Assembly (NCBI GenBank): GCA_003511845.1
Contig: DOIV01000285.1
Coordinates: 1 to 8,527 of the forward strand
Direction: 5' to 3'
DNA from: Flavobacteriaceae bacterium
Lineage (GTDB): Bacteria; Bacteroidota; Bacteroidia; Flavobacteriales; Flavobacteriaceae
Length of the DNA stretch: 8,527 nucleotides
A program made the translations under genes and the position numbers. The notes below the pieces were generated by a model. That model had not been told where the DNA came from, searched no databases, and was given only the letters and a program-made list of their open reading frames with translations. Shown piece by piece: positions 1 through 6,943 of this stretch (its first letter is position 1; every line of letters begins with the position of its first letter).

Positions 1-430
1 GGTATAAATCTACTGAGAGTTCATAAGTTTCATGCCTTTCATCATCTGTACTGTAAATTGCTTTCCATGGTGGGAGTAAAAAAACTTGATTGTAAATGTG
101 TTTTTTACTTTTTTGAAGATAAATTTCTGGATATTTTGTATCATAATAATTCATGTAAGCATGTATGTCAGGTAATCCTCTGTCAAAAAATATATAATCA
201 TCCTCCATGTTTGTAGCTTCAATAAATTGCTTTTCCCTACCATCAAGCAATAATTTACTAAATAGTAAAGGGTCTTCTAAAAAAAGATATTCAATGCCGT
301 TCTCTCTTGCCTGTAACGTAACTTGCCTTGAAATTTCAGGAATGCAAACATAATTACGTTTAATCAACTCTTCGATCAATGTTGTTTTTCCACTTCCAGG
401 CCCTCCAGTAATGACAATTTTGTGTTGCAT
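1..430 (-). CDS. AAA_28-type P-loop NTPase, N-terminal part (runs off window)
   Basis: This is the N-terminal 143 residues of a small ATP/GTP-binding protein; its C-terminus lies beyond position 1. The ATG at 430-428 is followed almost at once by a Walker A loop, GGPGSGKTT, at residues 9-17. An acidic/basic turn FFDRGLPD lies at residues 81-88, where AAA_28 and nucleoside-kinase-like proteins have a DRG motif. A PPW motif at residues 120-122 ends a predicted beta strand (QVFLLPPW), also typical of AAA_28. DDERHE at 129-134 fits the start of a lid segment. The frame is open throughout. The family is related to the NadR kinase domain, and members are usually annotated only as ATP-binding proteins; the substrate is unknown. 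The gene is divergent from the DUF493 gene, with 148 bases between the starts. I am confident of the P-loop kinase-like fold and less so of the exact family. Confidence 0.85.
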   Translation of the reverse strand, partial: MQHKIVITGGPGSGKTTLIEELIKRNYVCIPEISRQVTLQARENGIEYLFLEDPLLFSKLLLDGREKQFIEATNMEDDYIFFDRGLPDIHAYMNYYDTKYPEIYLQKSKKHIYNQVFLLPPWKAIYSTDDERHETYELSVDLY

Positions 431-578
431 AAATTATTAATAAATTCTTGTGTAACAAAGAAAAAAAATAAATTCAATTAACCTAAATAATATCTGTATT
501 TTTGTCAAAATTTTTCTTCTGTTAATAATGGTATTATTATTGTATTCATTTAATAGTTGAAAAAAACAGAAGTATTAA
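431..578. promoter_or_regulatory. Divergent intergenic region with a TAnnTTTG element
   Basis: This 148-base AT-rich spacer lies between the two divergent starts. On the plus strand it contains TATTTTTG at 497-504, a full match to the Bacteroidota -7 consensus TAnnTTTG, placed about 75 bases before the DUF493 ATG. No convincing -33 TTTG or TTG is seen at the expected distance upstream. No CAAAnnTA (the same element reversed) is found for the leftward gene. In such AT-rich DNA an isolated -7 match is weak evidence. Confidence 0.35.
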
Positions 579-860
579 ATGAATAATCACATTGATCCAT
601 ATAAAGATTTAAAGGCCAAGTTAGAAGAAACAACTAATTTTCCAACTAAATATATGTTTAAATTTATTATTCCATCTAATGATGATAAAGTTAAAGCGAT
701 TGAAAATATTTTCAATTATATTGGTGCGGTAATAAAATCAAAAAAATCTAAAACAGGCAAATTTATAAGTTTTACTATTTTAGTAAAAATGAACAGTGCT
801 GATGCTATTATAGAAAAGTATAAAGAAGTCTCTAAAATAGAAGGTGTAATTTCTTTGTGA
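579..860 (+). CDS. DUF493 (YbeD-like) small protein
   Basis: This is a 93-residue soluble protein with no signal peptide or membrane segment. The pattern fits DUF493, whose members run about 85-100 residues. It has an N-terminal lead ending NFPTKYMFKFIIP (residues 20-32), a helix KVKAIENIF (37-45), and a basic loop KSKKSKTGKFISFTILVKM (53-71) forming a beta hairpin. A helix ADAIIEKYKEVSKIEGV (74-90) then precedes a short terminal strand. This is the small alpha/beta fold of E. coli YbeD, whose molecular role is not established; the fold resembles ACT-like regulatory domains. The ATG at 579 is the only sensible start, and the Shine-Dalgarno region is purine-rich (AAAAAACAGAAG) without a GGAGG core. 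It may be cotranscribed with the downstream isomerase genes, since no hairpin separates them, but a second promoter-like element lies between. Confidence 0.85.
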   Translation: MNNHIDPYKDLKAKLEETTNFPTKYMFKFIIPSNDDKVKAIENIFNYIGAVIKSKKSKTGKFISFTILVKMNSADAIIEKYKEVSKIEGVISL

Positions 861-892
861 TTTTTTTAACAAACTAATAAAAAAATATAAAA

Positions 893-900
893 TATTTTTG
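893..900 (+). promoter_or_regulatory. Candidate -7 promoter element for the isomerase cluster
   Basis: TATTTTTG matches the Bacteroidota TAnnTTTG -7 consensus and is identical to the element upstream of the DUF493 gene. It lies 46 bases before the ATG of the first isomerase gene, which would give a leader of roughly 40 bases. The sequence about 20 bases upstream has no clear -33 TTTG, so this is a suggestion only. Confidence 0.35.
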
Positions 901-945
901 GACATTAAAAACTATTAACTGTCAATACAAATTAAACAGTATTAT

Positions 946-2844
946 ATGAATTTTAAACCACTATTTATTGTTCTTTTTTTAATAAGTATTTGTTCGCAAG
1001 CACAAACAAAAAAGAACACCTTGTTTACTGTAGTTAATACCCCAGTGTCTATTGACGAATTTAATAAAGTATTTAATAAAAATAGAGATATAGTTGCAGA
1101 AGAGAATAAAAAATCAATTGAAGATTATCTAGAACTATATATCAATTATAAGTTAAAACTAAAGCAAGCCTATGAATTGAAATATGATACGATTTCGGTC
1201 TATAAAAAAGAATTAAACAGTTATAGGGAACAATTAATTACGCCTTATTTAACTGATAGTAAAATTACAGACGATCTTGTCAAAGAAGCTTATGACAGAA
1301 TGAAAATTGAAGTTAATGCTAGTCATATATTAATTAGTCTACCTCCAAAAGCTTCACCTCAAGACACTTTAAAGGCTTACCAAAAAATTATTGAAGCTAG
1401 GTTAAAAATTATAAATGGTTCTTCTTTTGAAGAAGTTGCTAAAGCGTATTCAGAAGATCCATCAGCACAAAATAATGGTGGTAATTTAGGTTATTTTTCT
1501 GTTTTTGATATGGTTTATCCTTTTGAAAACGTTGCATTTAACACAAAAGAAGGAGAGGTTTCTATGCCTTTTAAAACAAAATTTGGTTATCATATTGTAA
1601 AAGTAAATAAGAAAAGAGCGTCAAAAGGAGAAATAGAAGTTGCTCACATTATGATTAAAGACAATGTGGAAGATTCACTATTCGCAAAAACAAAAATTAA
1701 AGAGTTATATACAAAAGTTCTTCAAGGGGATAGTTTTAAGTTTTTGGCAAAAATGCATTCTGATGATAAAAATTCTGCTGTAAATGGAGGTGCAATACCA
1801 AAATTCAAATACAATAGAATGATAAAGTCATTTGCAGATGTAGCTTTTTCTTTAAATGAGACAAATAAAGTCTCTAAACCTTTTAAAACTCAATTTGGAT
1901 GGCATATAGTTAAGTTAATAAAAAAGCATCCTATAAAAGCATTTGATCAAATGCATGATGAATTAACTCAGAAAATTGAAAAAAATGAACGTGCTAAAAT
2001 TGCAGGAAAGTCTATTGTCAATAAATTGATGAATAAATATACAATAACAAAAGATAATAACTTGGTGCAATTGTTCTTGAAAAATGAGATAGATAGTACT
2101 CAGCAAGAATTAAAGCAACCAGTTTTCATTATAAATGGAGCCAAAACTCAACTTAATGCTTTGGTTGATTATAGTAAAACACATGGCAATACTAATAGTG
2201 AAGTTATTGTTAATGATTTTTTAGAAATACAAATTTTGAATTATTTTAAAGATAATTTAGAAAAAACAGATGCTGATTTTGCATTTACTATGCAAGAATA
2301 TAGAGATGGGTTATTATTGTTTGATCTGTTACAAGATAAAGTTTGGAATCGTGCAGAAAACGATACTATAGCTTTAAAAGTTTTTTTTGATAAAAACGCT
2401 CAAAAGTATTATTGGCCTAAAAGAGGAGATGTAACCATTGCTTCTTGTACAAAAAAGGATAAAGCTTTACTGGTACAAAAGTATTTGAAGAATGATATAA
2501 GTATTGATGAAATAAAGAGATTGGTTAATGAAGGACCTGTTATTCATGTAATATTTACAAAAAGAATTTTAGAAGAAGGAGATAAAAAATTACCTACTAA
2601 CTTTAAATTAAATACTGTTGGAGTTTCTAATATAATTAAAATTGATACAACTAATTTTGTAATTATTAAAACGAATAAAATTATGCATCCTGAGCCTATG
2701 GAGTTTAAAAAAGCAAAAGGAAGGGTTATTAATGATTTTCAAGAGTATATAGAAAAACAATGGATTAAAGAGTTGAGGCAACAGTATCCAGTAAAAATAA
2801 ATAAAAGAGCTTTGAAAAAAGTAATAAAACAAAATCAGAATTAA
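946..2844 (+). CDS. Exported parvulin-type peptidylprolyl isomerase, two PpiC domains
   Basis: This 632-residue protein probably assists folding of envelope proteins in the periplasm by prolyl cis-trans isomerisation and chaperone binding. Residues 1-19 form a signal peptide (a hydrophobic run, then SQA before QT). The Cys at 16 lacks a proper lipobox, so signal peptidase I cleavage is more likely than lipidation. A SurA-like helical segment covers about 27-120. The first parvulin domain is about 122-222, with SHILI at 126-130, NNGGNLGYF at 176-184 and FGYHIVKV at 213-220. The second is about 231-327, with AHIMI at 233-237 and FGWHIVKL at 317-324; its middle is more diverged (NGGAIPKFKY). Residues 330-632 have no parvulin signature, though about 494-580 could be a decayed third domain. 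The next gene begins one base after the TAA. The isomerase assignment is secure; the clients are inferred. Confidence 0.9.
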   Translation: MNFKPLFIVLFLISICSQAQTKKNTLFTVVNTPVSIDEFNKVFNKNRDIVAEENKKSIEDYLELYINYKLKLKQAYELKYDTISVYKKELNSYREQLITPYLTDSKITDDLVKEAYDRMKIEVNASHILISLPPKASPQDTLKAYQKIIEARLKIINGSSFEEVAKAYSEDPSAQNNGGNLGYFSVFDMVYPFENVAFNTKEGEVSMPFKTKFGYHIVKVNKKRASKGEIEVAHIMIKDNVEDSLFAKTKIKELYTKVLQGDSFKFLAKMHSDDKNSAVNGGAIPKFKYNRMIKSFADVAFSLNETNKVSKPFKTQFGWHIVKLIKKHPIKAFDQMHDELTQKIEKNERAKIAGKSIVNKLMNKYTITKDNNLVQLFLKNEIDSTQQELKQPVFIINGAKTQLNALVDYSKTHGNTNSEVIVNDFLEIQILNYFKDNLEKTDADFAFTMQEYRDGLLLFDLLQDKVWNRAENDTIALKVFFDKNAQKYYWPKRGDVTIASCTKKDKALLVQKYLKNDISIDEIKRLVNEGPVIHVIFTKRILEEGDKKLPTNFKLNTVGVSNIIKIDTTNFVIIKTNKIMHPEPMEFKKAKGRVINDFQEYIEKQWIKELRQQYPVKINKRALKKVIKQNQN

Positions 2845-2845
2845 A

Positions 2846-3685
2846 TTGCAGCATAAGTTCCTTTACATAGTAGTGTTTATATTGTCTTTATCTTGTGTTA
2901 AAAAAGATGAAGAAAAAAAAATCATTGCGAAAGTATATGATACTTTTTTATATAAAGATGAAGTAACCTTAAAATTACCTGTAAATTTATCAAAAGAAGA
3001 TAGTGTAATATTTGTAAAAAACTATATCAATAGTTGGGCAAAAGAGCAGTTGTTAATTCAAAAGGCAAAAATCAACCTACAAGAAGAAAAAGAACAAATT
3101 AATGCTTTAGTCAATCAATATGAGCAAGATCTGTTAATTAACAAGTATAAGGAAGCTGTTGTAATGCAAGAGCTAGACACCTTGGTGACAGTTGCAAATA
3201 TTGAGAAATTTTATACTGAAAATAAAGAAATTTTTAAATTGAATGAAGCCTTGGTCAAATTTAGATATATTTATTTTGGGAATGGTGTTTTGAATCCAAA
3301 AGAAATAATTTCACTATTCAAAGATGATAATCAAGCTTCAGATCAAGAACTAATAAAACAAGAATTACAATTCAAATCTTTAAGCTTAAACGATTCAATA
3401 TGGATTAAATATGATGATGTAATGAGAACTGCTCCATATTTAAGAGCAATAGATAAAAGTTCATTTTTAAAGAAGAAAAAAATGATACAAAAAAAGGATT
3501 CAATAGGAGCCTATTTGGTAAAAATTAAAGATGTATTATTGCGTAATGATATTGCACCAATAAGTTATGCATTACCAATAATAAAACAAATGATATTACA
3601 TAAAAGAAAACTAGAATTATTAAATAAAATTGAAGAAACACTTATAGACGATGCGATTAAAAATAAAGAATTTCAAATTTACTAA
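2846..3685 (+). CDS. SurA-related lipoprotein with a degenerate parvulin domain (TTG start)
   Basis: This 279-residue envelope protein probably acts as a periplasmic chaperone rather than an enzyme. The signal sequence runs to SLSC, with Cys17 the likely lipidated residue; the lipobox is loose, as is common in Bacteroidota. A basic/acidic stretch (KKDEEKK) follows. Residues about 26-130 are a helical SurA-N-like region ending VANIEKFYTENKEIF. Residues about 133-230 align in outline with a parvulin domain (VKFRYIYF at its start, GAYLVKIKDV at its end). The usual His of SHIL and the FGYH motif are both missing. A helical tail completes the protein. The start must be TTG at 2846: the frame is closed by TAA at 2825-2827, no ATG lies between, and the next in-frame ATG is at residue 107, which would remove the signal peptide. 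The TTG is one base after the upstream stop, suggesting coupled translation. Function is inferred from family and context. Confidence 0.8.
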   Translation: MQHKFLYIVVFILSLSCVKKDEEKKIIAKVYDTFLYKDEVTLKLPVNLSKEDSVIFVKNYINSWAKEQLLIQKAKINLQEEKEQINALVNQYEQDLLINKYKEAVVMQELDTLVTVANIEKFYTENKEIFKLNEALVKFRYIYFGNGVLNPKEIISLFKDDNQASDQELIKQELQFKSLSLNDSIWIKYDDVMRTAPYLRAIDKSSFLKKKKMIQKKDSIGAYLVKIKDVLLRNDIAPISYALPIIKQMILHKRKLELLNKIEETLIDDAIKNKEFQIY

Positions 3686-3686
3686 A

Positions 3687-5054
3687 ATGATAAAAAATTA
3701 TATTGCACTTACATTATTATGTTTTGTTGTCACTATACAAGCTCAAGATTCTGTGCAAAACGACACTAGAGTAAAACTTGATGGTGTTGCAGTTGTGGTA
3801 GGAAAGAATATTGTACTTGAGTCTGAAATTGCTGCTTATAAATTGGAGTTAGAGCAACAAAGTGAAGGAAAAGCTAAGGTTTCTAATTGTGAAATATTAG
3901 AGCAGATAATGAATAGAAAATTATTATCTCACCATGCTGTAGTAGATAGTATTATTGTTACAGAAGCAGATGTGCAGGGTAGAGTAGAACAAAAGATTGC
4001 TTATTTTTTACAACAATTGGGTTCAGAAGAAAAGCTATATAATTTTTATGGATTTAGTGATATGGCTGATTTACGAAAAGAATTTATTGAAGTAGAAAAA
4101 GAAGCATCACTAGTTCAGAAAATGAAACAGAAACTTACTGAGGATGTTGATGTAACTCCTGAAGAAGTTCGAAATTATTATAAAAGTTTAGAAGAGAAAA
4201 ATAATTTACCAGAAATTGGAGCTGAAATTGAATTACAACAAATTGTATTGTATGCTAAGCCTTCTGAAGCCGAAGAAAAAAGAGTCTTAGATAAGTTAAA
4301 AGAGATACGAAAGCAAGTTGTTGATGGTGAGGGTAGCTTCAAAATGAAAGCTATTCTATATTCAGAAGATCCAGGTGTTTCACAAAATAGTGGGTTTTAT
4401 ACCATTACAAGAGAAAGTGAGTTTGTGACTGAATTTAAAGAGGCTGCATTTAGTTTAGATGAAGGTGATATTTCTGAGCCTTTTAAATCTGATTTTGGCT
4501 ATCATATTTTAATGGTTGAAAAAATTAAAGGAAAACAAAGAGATACAAGACATCTTCTAATGCAACCTCAAGTAACTCAAGAACAACTAGATAAAGTAAA
4601 AGACTCTTTAGTAAAAATTAGAAAAGATATTTTAACATTAAAATATTCTTTCGAAAAAGGCGTAAAAAAACATTCTGGTGAAAAAGAAACAAAAGCAAAT
4701 AAAGGCCTGTTAATGAATCCTGAAACTAACGATTCAAAATTTGATTTAACTAGAATGGATCCTAGCTTGTATGCAAGGGTTAGTGCATTAAAACAAGGTG
4801 AAGTTACTGATGTCTTTTATGATGAAACTCGAGCTGGAGAAAAGATGTATAAAATTATTTTAATGAAATCTAAAACTGATGCACATATCGCAGATTTAGT
4901 TAAGGATTATGTGAAAATTCAAGGTTTAGCTTTGCAGAAAAAAAGAGAAGAAACTATTGCTAAATGGACTAAAGAGAATATTAATGATACCTATATTAAG
5001 ATTAATAAAGGGTATGTTAATTGTGAGTTTACAAATAACTGGGTTAAGAAGTAA
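3687..5054 (+). CDS. SurA-like periplasmic peptidylprolyl isomerase
   Basis: This 455-residue protein has the SurA order: signal peptide (residues 1-20, ending TIQAQ), helical N domain (about 28-170), and two parvulin-like domains. Domain one (about 180-278) ends with FGYHILMVEKI, but at the first catalytic position it reads LQQIVLY instead of SHIL. Domain two (about 284-396) begins with RHLLMQP, so it keeps that His; its later part is less typical. SurA of proteobacteria escorts unfolded outer-membrane proteins to the BAM machinery, and the same role is inferred here. An in-frame ATG at 3651 would add 12 residues, overlap the previous gene and place a basic stretch before the signal peptide. 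The ATG at 3687 gives a clean signal peptide and sits one base after the upstream TAA, matching the previous junction, so I chose it. The MoxR gene follows after 47 bases. Confidence 0.9.
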   Translation: MIKNYIALTLLCFVVTIQAQDSVQNDTRVKLDGVAVVVGKNIVLESEIAAYKLELEQQSEGKAKVSNCEILEQIMNRKLLSHHAVVDSIIVTEADVQGRVEQKIAYFLQQLGSEEKLYNFYGFSDMADLRKEFIEVEKEASLVQKMKQKLTEDVDVTPEEVRNYYKSLEEKNNLPEIGAEIELQQIVLYAKPSEAEEKRVLDKLKEIRKQVVDGEGSFKMKAILYSEDPGVSQNSGFYTITRESEFVTEFKEAAFSLDEGDISEPFKSDFGYHILMVEKIKGKQRDTRHLLMQPQVTQEQLDKVKDSLVKIRKDILTLKYSFEKGVKKHSGEKETKANKGLLMNPETNDSKFDLTRMDPSLYARVSALKQGEVTDVFYDETRAGEKMYKIILMKSKTDAHIADLVKDYVKIQGLALQKKREETIAKWTKENINDTYIKINKGYVNCEFTNNWVKK

Positions 5055-5101
5055 TGATGGGCTCTATTAAATTTAGTCTAATAATATTTTAATAATAATC
5101 T

Positions 5102-6055
5102 ATGTCTGATGTAGTTGAAGTCGAAAATTTAGTAAAAAAATACAAAGACCTTAAGCAAGAGGTTGGTAAGATTATTGTTGGGCAACATGATGCTATAGAT
5201 CATGTTATACTTTCTATATTGTGTGGTGGACATTCTCTGTTGGTTGGTGTGCCAGGCTTGGCAAAAACCTTATTGGTAAATACTATATCAGAAACTTTAG
5301 GCTTAAATTTCAAAAGAATACAATTTACACCTGACTTAATGCCATCTGATATTATTGGAAGTGAAATTTTAGATGAGAGTCGTAATTTTAAGTTTATTAA
5401 AGGGCCTATTTTTTCTAATATAGTTTTAGCAGATGAAATAAACAGAACGCCACCAAAAACTCAAGCTGCTTTATTAGAAGCCATGCAAGAAAAATCAGTA
5501 ACTGTTGCAGGACATCAATATAAATTAGATCCTCCTTTTTTTGTATTGGCAACACAAAACCCTATTGAGCAAGAAGGAACATATCCTTTGCCTGAAGCTC
5601 AATTAGATCGATTTATGTTTTCTATCTTTTTAGATTACCCTACATATGAAGAAGAAGTCGAAATTGTAAAAAGTACAACTACAGATGAAGTAAAACAAAT
5701 CAATTCCATTTTCTCAGCTCAAGAAATTTTAAGCCTACAACAGCTTATTAGGCGGATTCCTGTTGCTGATAATGTAGTAGAATATGCAGTAAGTTTAGTT
5801 GCTAAAACAAGACCGAATTCAGAAAAGGCTACGCAGATTGTCAATGATTATATTGATTGGGGAGCTGGACCAAGAGCCTCACAAAATTTAATTATAGCAG
5901 CTAAAGGATATGCCGCAATTAGTGGTAAGTTTTCACCAGACATTGAAGATGTACAAGCTGTAGCATTGGCAATTTTAAGACACCGAATCGTAAAAAACTA
6001 CAAGGCCGAAGCAGAAGGTGTGACTGAAGAACAAATTATAAAAGCTTTACTTTAG
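5102..6055 (+). CDS. MoxR-family AAA+ ATPase
   Basis: This is a 317-residue cytoplasmic AAA+ ATPase of normal MoxR length (about 310-350). Motifs in order: IIVGQ (residues 24-28), Walker A GVPGLAKT (49-56), PSDIIGS (81-87), FKFIKGPIF (96-104), Walker B with IVLADEINR (107-115), the PPKTQAALLEAMQE helix (117-130), sensor 1 LATQNPIEQEGTYPLPEAQLDRF (149-171) and the sensor 2-like GAGPRAS (254-260). MoxR ATPases act as chaperone-like remodelers, usually with DUF58 and VWA-domain proteins encoded next door. Here the gene ends the cluster: a hairpin and a convergent lipoprotein gene follow, and no DUF58 or VWA gene is present. It is probably cotranscribed with the isomerase genes, as the 47-base gap contains no hairpin. 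The family is certain; the partner and target are unknown. Confidence 0.95.
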   Translation: MSDVVEVENLVKKYKDLKQEVGKIIVGQHDAIDHVILSILCGGHSLLVGVPGLAKTLLVNTISETLGLNFKRIQFTPDLMPSDIIGSEILDESRNFKFIKGPIFSNIVLADEINRTPPKTQAALLEAMQEKSVTVAGHQYKLDPPFFVLATQNPIEQEGTYPLPEAQLDRFMFSIFLDYPTYEEEVEIVKSTTTDEVKQINSIFSAQEILSLQQLIRRIPVADNVVEYAVSLVAKTRPNSEKATQIVNDYIDWGAGPRASQNLIIAAKGYAAISGKFSPDIEDVQAVALAILRHRIVKNYKAEAEGVTEEQIIKALL

Positions 6056-6065
6056 TATTAAATAT

Positions 6066-6095
6066 AAAGGCTGAATAGTCAACTACTCAGCCTTT
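6066..6095. terminator. Bidirectional hairpin terminator between convergent genes
   Basis: This is an inverted repeat with arms AAAGGCTGA (6066-6074) and TCAGCCTTT (6087-6095). The stem continues after one A/C mismatch with TAGT (6076-6079) against ACTA (6082-6085), closing on a 2-base loop. It lies 11 bases after the MoxR stop and 24 bases before the stop of the convergent lipoprotein gene, so it can serve both. The arms supply a short T run on each strand, but no long poly-T tract follows. Confidence 0.85.
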
Positions 6096-6118
6096 GGTAT
6101 TCTTTAGTGTAAATAAAT

Positions 6119-6790
6119 CTATTGTAGAACAGCAGTCCAAGTACCATCAGGAGCAGCCAGATGTTTGTAAGTTCCTTGTTGCATGGTTAAACCTATAATT
6201 TTTCCTGTAAAAACATGAGTTGAAATATTTGGATCAGAACCTTCACCTATATACTTTAGCATATTGCCTTCTAAAGACCAAGTGCCATTTGGTACGTAAC
6301 AATCTGTTTGTGTACAACTTGGCTCTGTATATATCGTAGTAAAATCATCATTAAAATCTACATTTGCTAATAATTCTGTTCCGTTATTGTCTACTATTGT
6401 AAATTTCCATTTTGTATTTCCTAATGTAAGTGTTTTTAAAGATAGTTCTTTACTATAAGTTGTACCAATACTTGTGGTTGCAAAAATTCTAAAATAATAA
6501 GTGGTGTTTACTGTTAAGTCAGAAATAACACTACTAAATGTTGTAGTTGTTTCAGTAACTTTATTATTACTTGTTGTTGGATTCGGATTTTCACTCCAAC
6601 AAATACCTTGAGATGTTATTTTATTGCCATCATTAGAAACCACCTTACCACTTATTTTCATAGTTGTAAATGTAATTTCAGCATTTGCTTCTGTAGTTTG
6701 GCTTATTGCATTTGAGATTACTCTTGTATCATCATCACTACAGTTACTTATAATAAATGTTAATATTAAAAATGCTATTATTTTTTTCAT
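6119..6790 (-). CDS. Two-domain surface-type lipoprotein (Fn3-like plus lipocalin-like)
   Basis: This is a 223-residue lipoprotein of unknown function. The signal peptide ends ISNC, with Cys17 as the probable lipidation site. Residues 18-21 are SDDD, resembling the acidic lipoprotein export signal known to send lipoproteins to the cell surface in Bacteroidota. Residues about 24-121 form an Fn3-like domain of the kind common in Bacteroidota surface proteins, marked by GKVVSNDGNKITSQGICWS (48-66) and YYFRIFATTSIGTTYSKE (98-115). Residues about 125-223 look like a small lipocalin-like beta barrel: NTKWKF (125-130), NGTWSLEGNMLKY (168-180), FTGKIIGLTMQQGTYK (194-209) and a terminal GTWTAVLQ. Cys159 and Cys164 could form a disulfide. 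The gene stands alone between a shared terminator and a divergent rpsA, so context gives no role. A small-ligand or matrix-binding surface protein is a guess. Confidence 0.8.
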   Translation of the reverse strand: MKKIIAFLILTFIISNCSDDDTRVISNAISQTTEANAEITFTTMKISGKVVSNDGNKITSQGICWSENPNPTTSNNKVTETTTTFSSVISDLTVNTTYYFRIFATTSIGTTYSKELSLKTLTLGNTKWKFTIVDNNGTELLANVDFNDDFTTIYTEPSCTQTDCYVPNGTWSLEGNMLKYIGEGSDPNISTHVFTGKIIGLTMQQGTYKHLAAPDGTWTAVLQ

Positions 6791-6810
6791 CTTTTGTTTA
6801 TTTAAAGTTC

Positions 6811-6824
6811 TTCTAAATTTAGAA
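6811..6824. repeat. 14-bp perfect palindrome upstream of the lipoprotein gene
   Basis: TTCTAAATTTAGAA reads the same on both strands. It sits 20 bases before the lipoprotein start codon at 6790, close to where a promoter -7 region or a repressor site could lie. On the minus strand it contains TAAATTTA, one base off the TAnnTTTG consensus. It could be an operator, but palindromes of A/T mostly arise by chance in such DNA. Confidence 0.4.
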
Positions 6825-6845
6825 TAATCTTTAAACGTTAGAAAT

Positions 6846-6864
6846 AAGTATATTTAGTATACTT
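6846..6864. repeat. 7-bp inverted repeat with 5-base loop in the divergent region
   Basis: The arms are AAGTATA (6846-6852) and TATACTT (6858-6864), around the loop TTTAG. It is centred between the lipoprotein gene and the rpsA promoter element. It has no T tract and is too weak for a terminator; a protein-binding site is possible but unproven. Confidence 0.4.
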
Positions 6865-6929
6865 TACGTAGATATCATTTTAAAGCTCAAATAAATGACA
6901 TGCCAACGGTTTAGGTAAAAAAAAATATG

Positions 6930-6937
6930 TAAATTTG
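6930..6937 (+). promoter_or_regulatory. rpsA promoter -7 element
   Basis: TAAATTTG is a full match to the Bacteroidota TAnnTTTG element, and it is followed by CAC, a context often seen in flavobacterial promoters. It would start transcription near 6943-6945, giving an rpsA leader of about 115 bases. Upstream, TTTAGG at 6910-6915 is the nearest thing to a -33 box, with spacing a little short. It is the best promoter candidate in the window, since a ribosomal protein gene needs a strong promoter here. Confidence 0.55.
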
Positions 6938-6943
6938 CACTCC

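Noticed and set aside
523..539. Small inverted repeat TAATAAT/ATTATTA upstream of the DUF493 gene
   Set aside because: The arms are only A and T and too weak for a stable hairpin; expected by chance in this composition.
2608..2832. Minus-strand open frame of 74 codons inside the first isomerase gene
   Set aside because: Its Phe/Tyr/Ile-rich product is the mirror of AT-rich coding sequence on the plus strand. The plus-strand gene has a clear domain structure and continues to its stop here.
3651..3686. Upstream ATG that would extend the SurA-like protein by 12 residues
   Set aside because: It overlaps the end of the preceding gene and puts a basic stretch ahead of the signal peptide. The ATG at 3687 gives a standard signal peptide and repeats the one-base junction spacing.
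6624..6827. Plus-strand open frame of 67 codons antisense to the lipoprotein start
   Set aside because: It overlaps the signal peptide and Fn3-like region of a well-supported minus-strand gene and shows no recognisable features beyond chance hydrophobicity.
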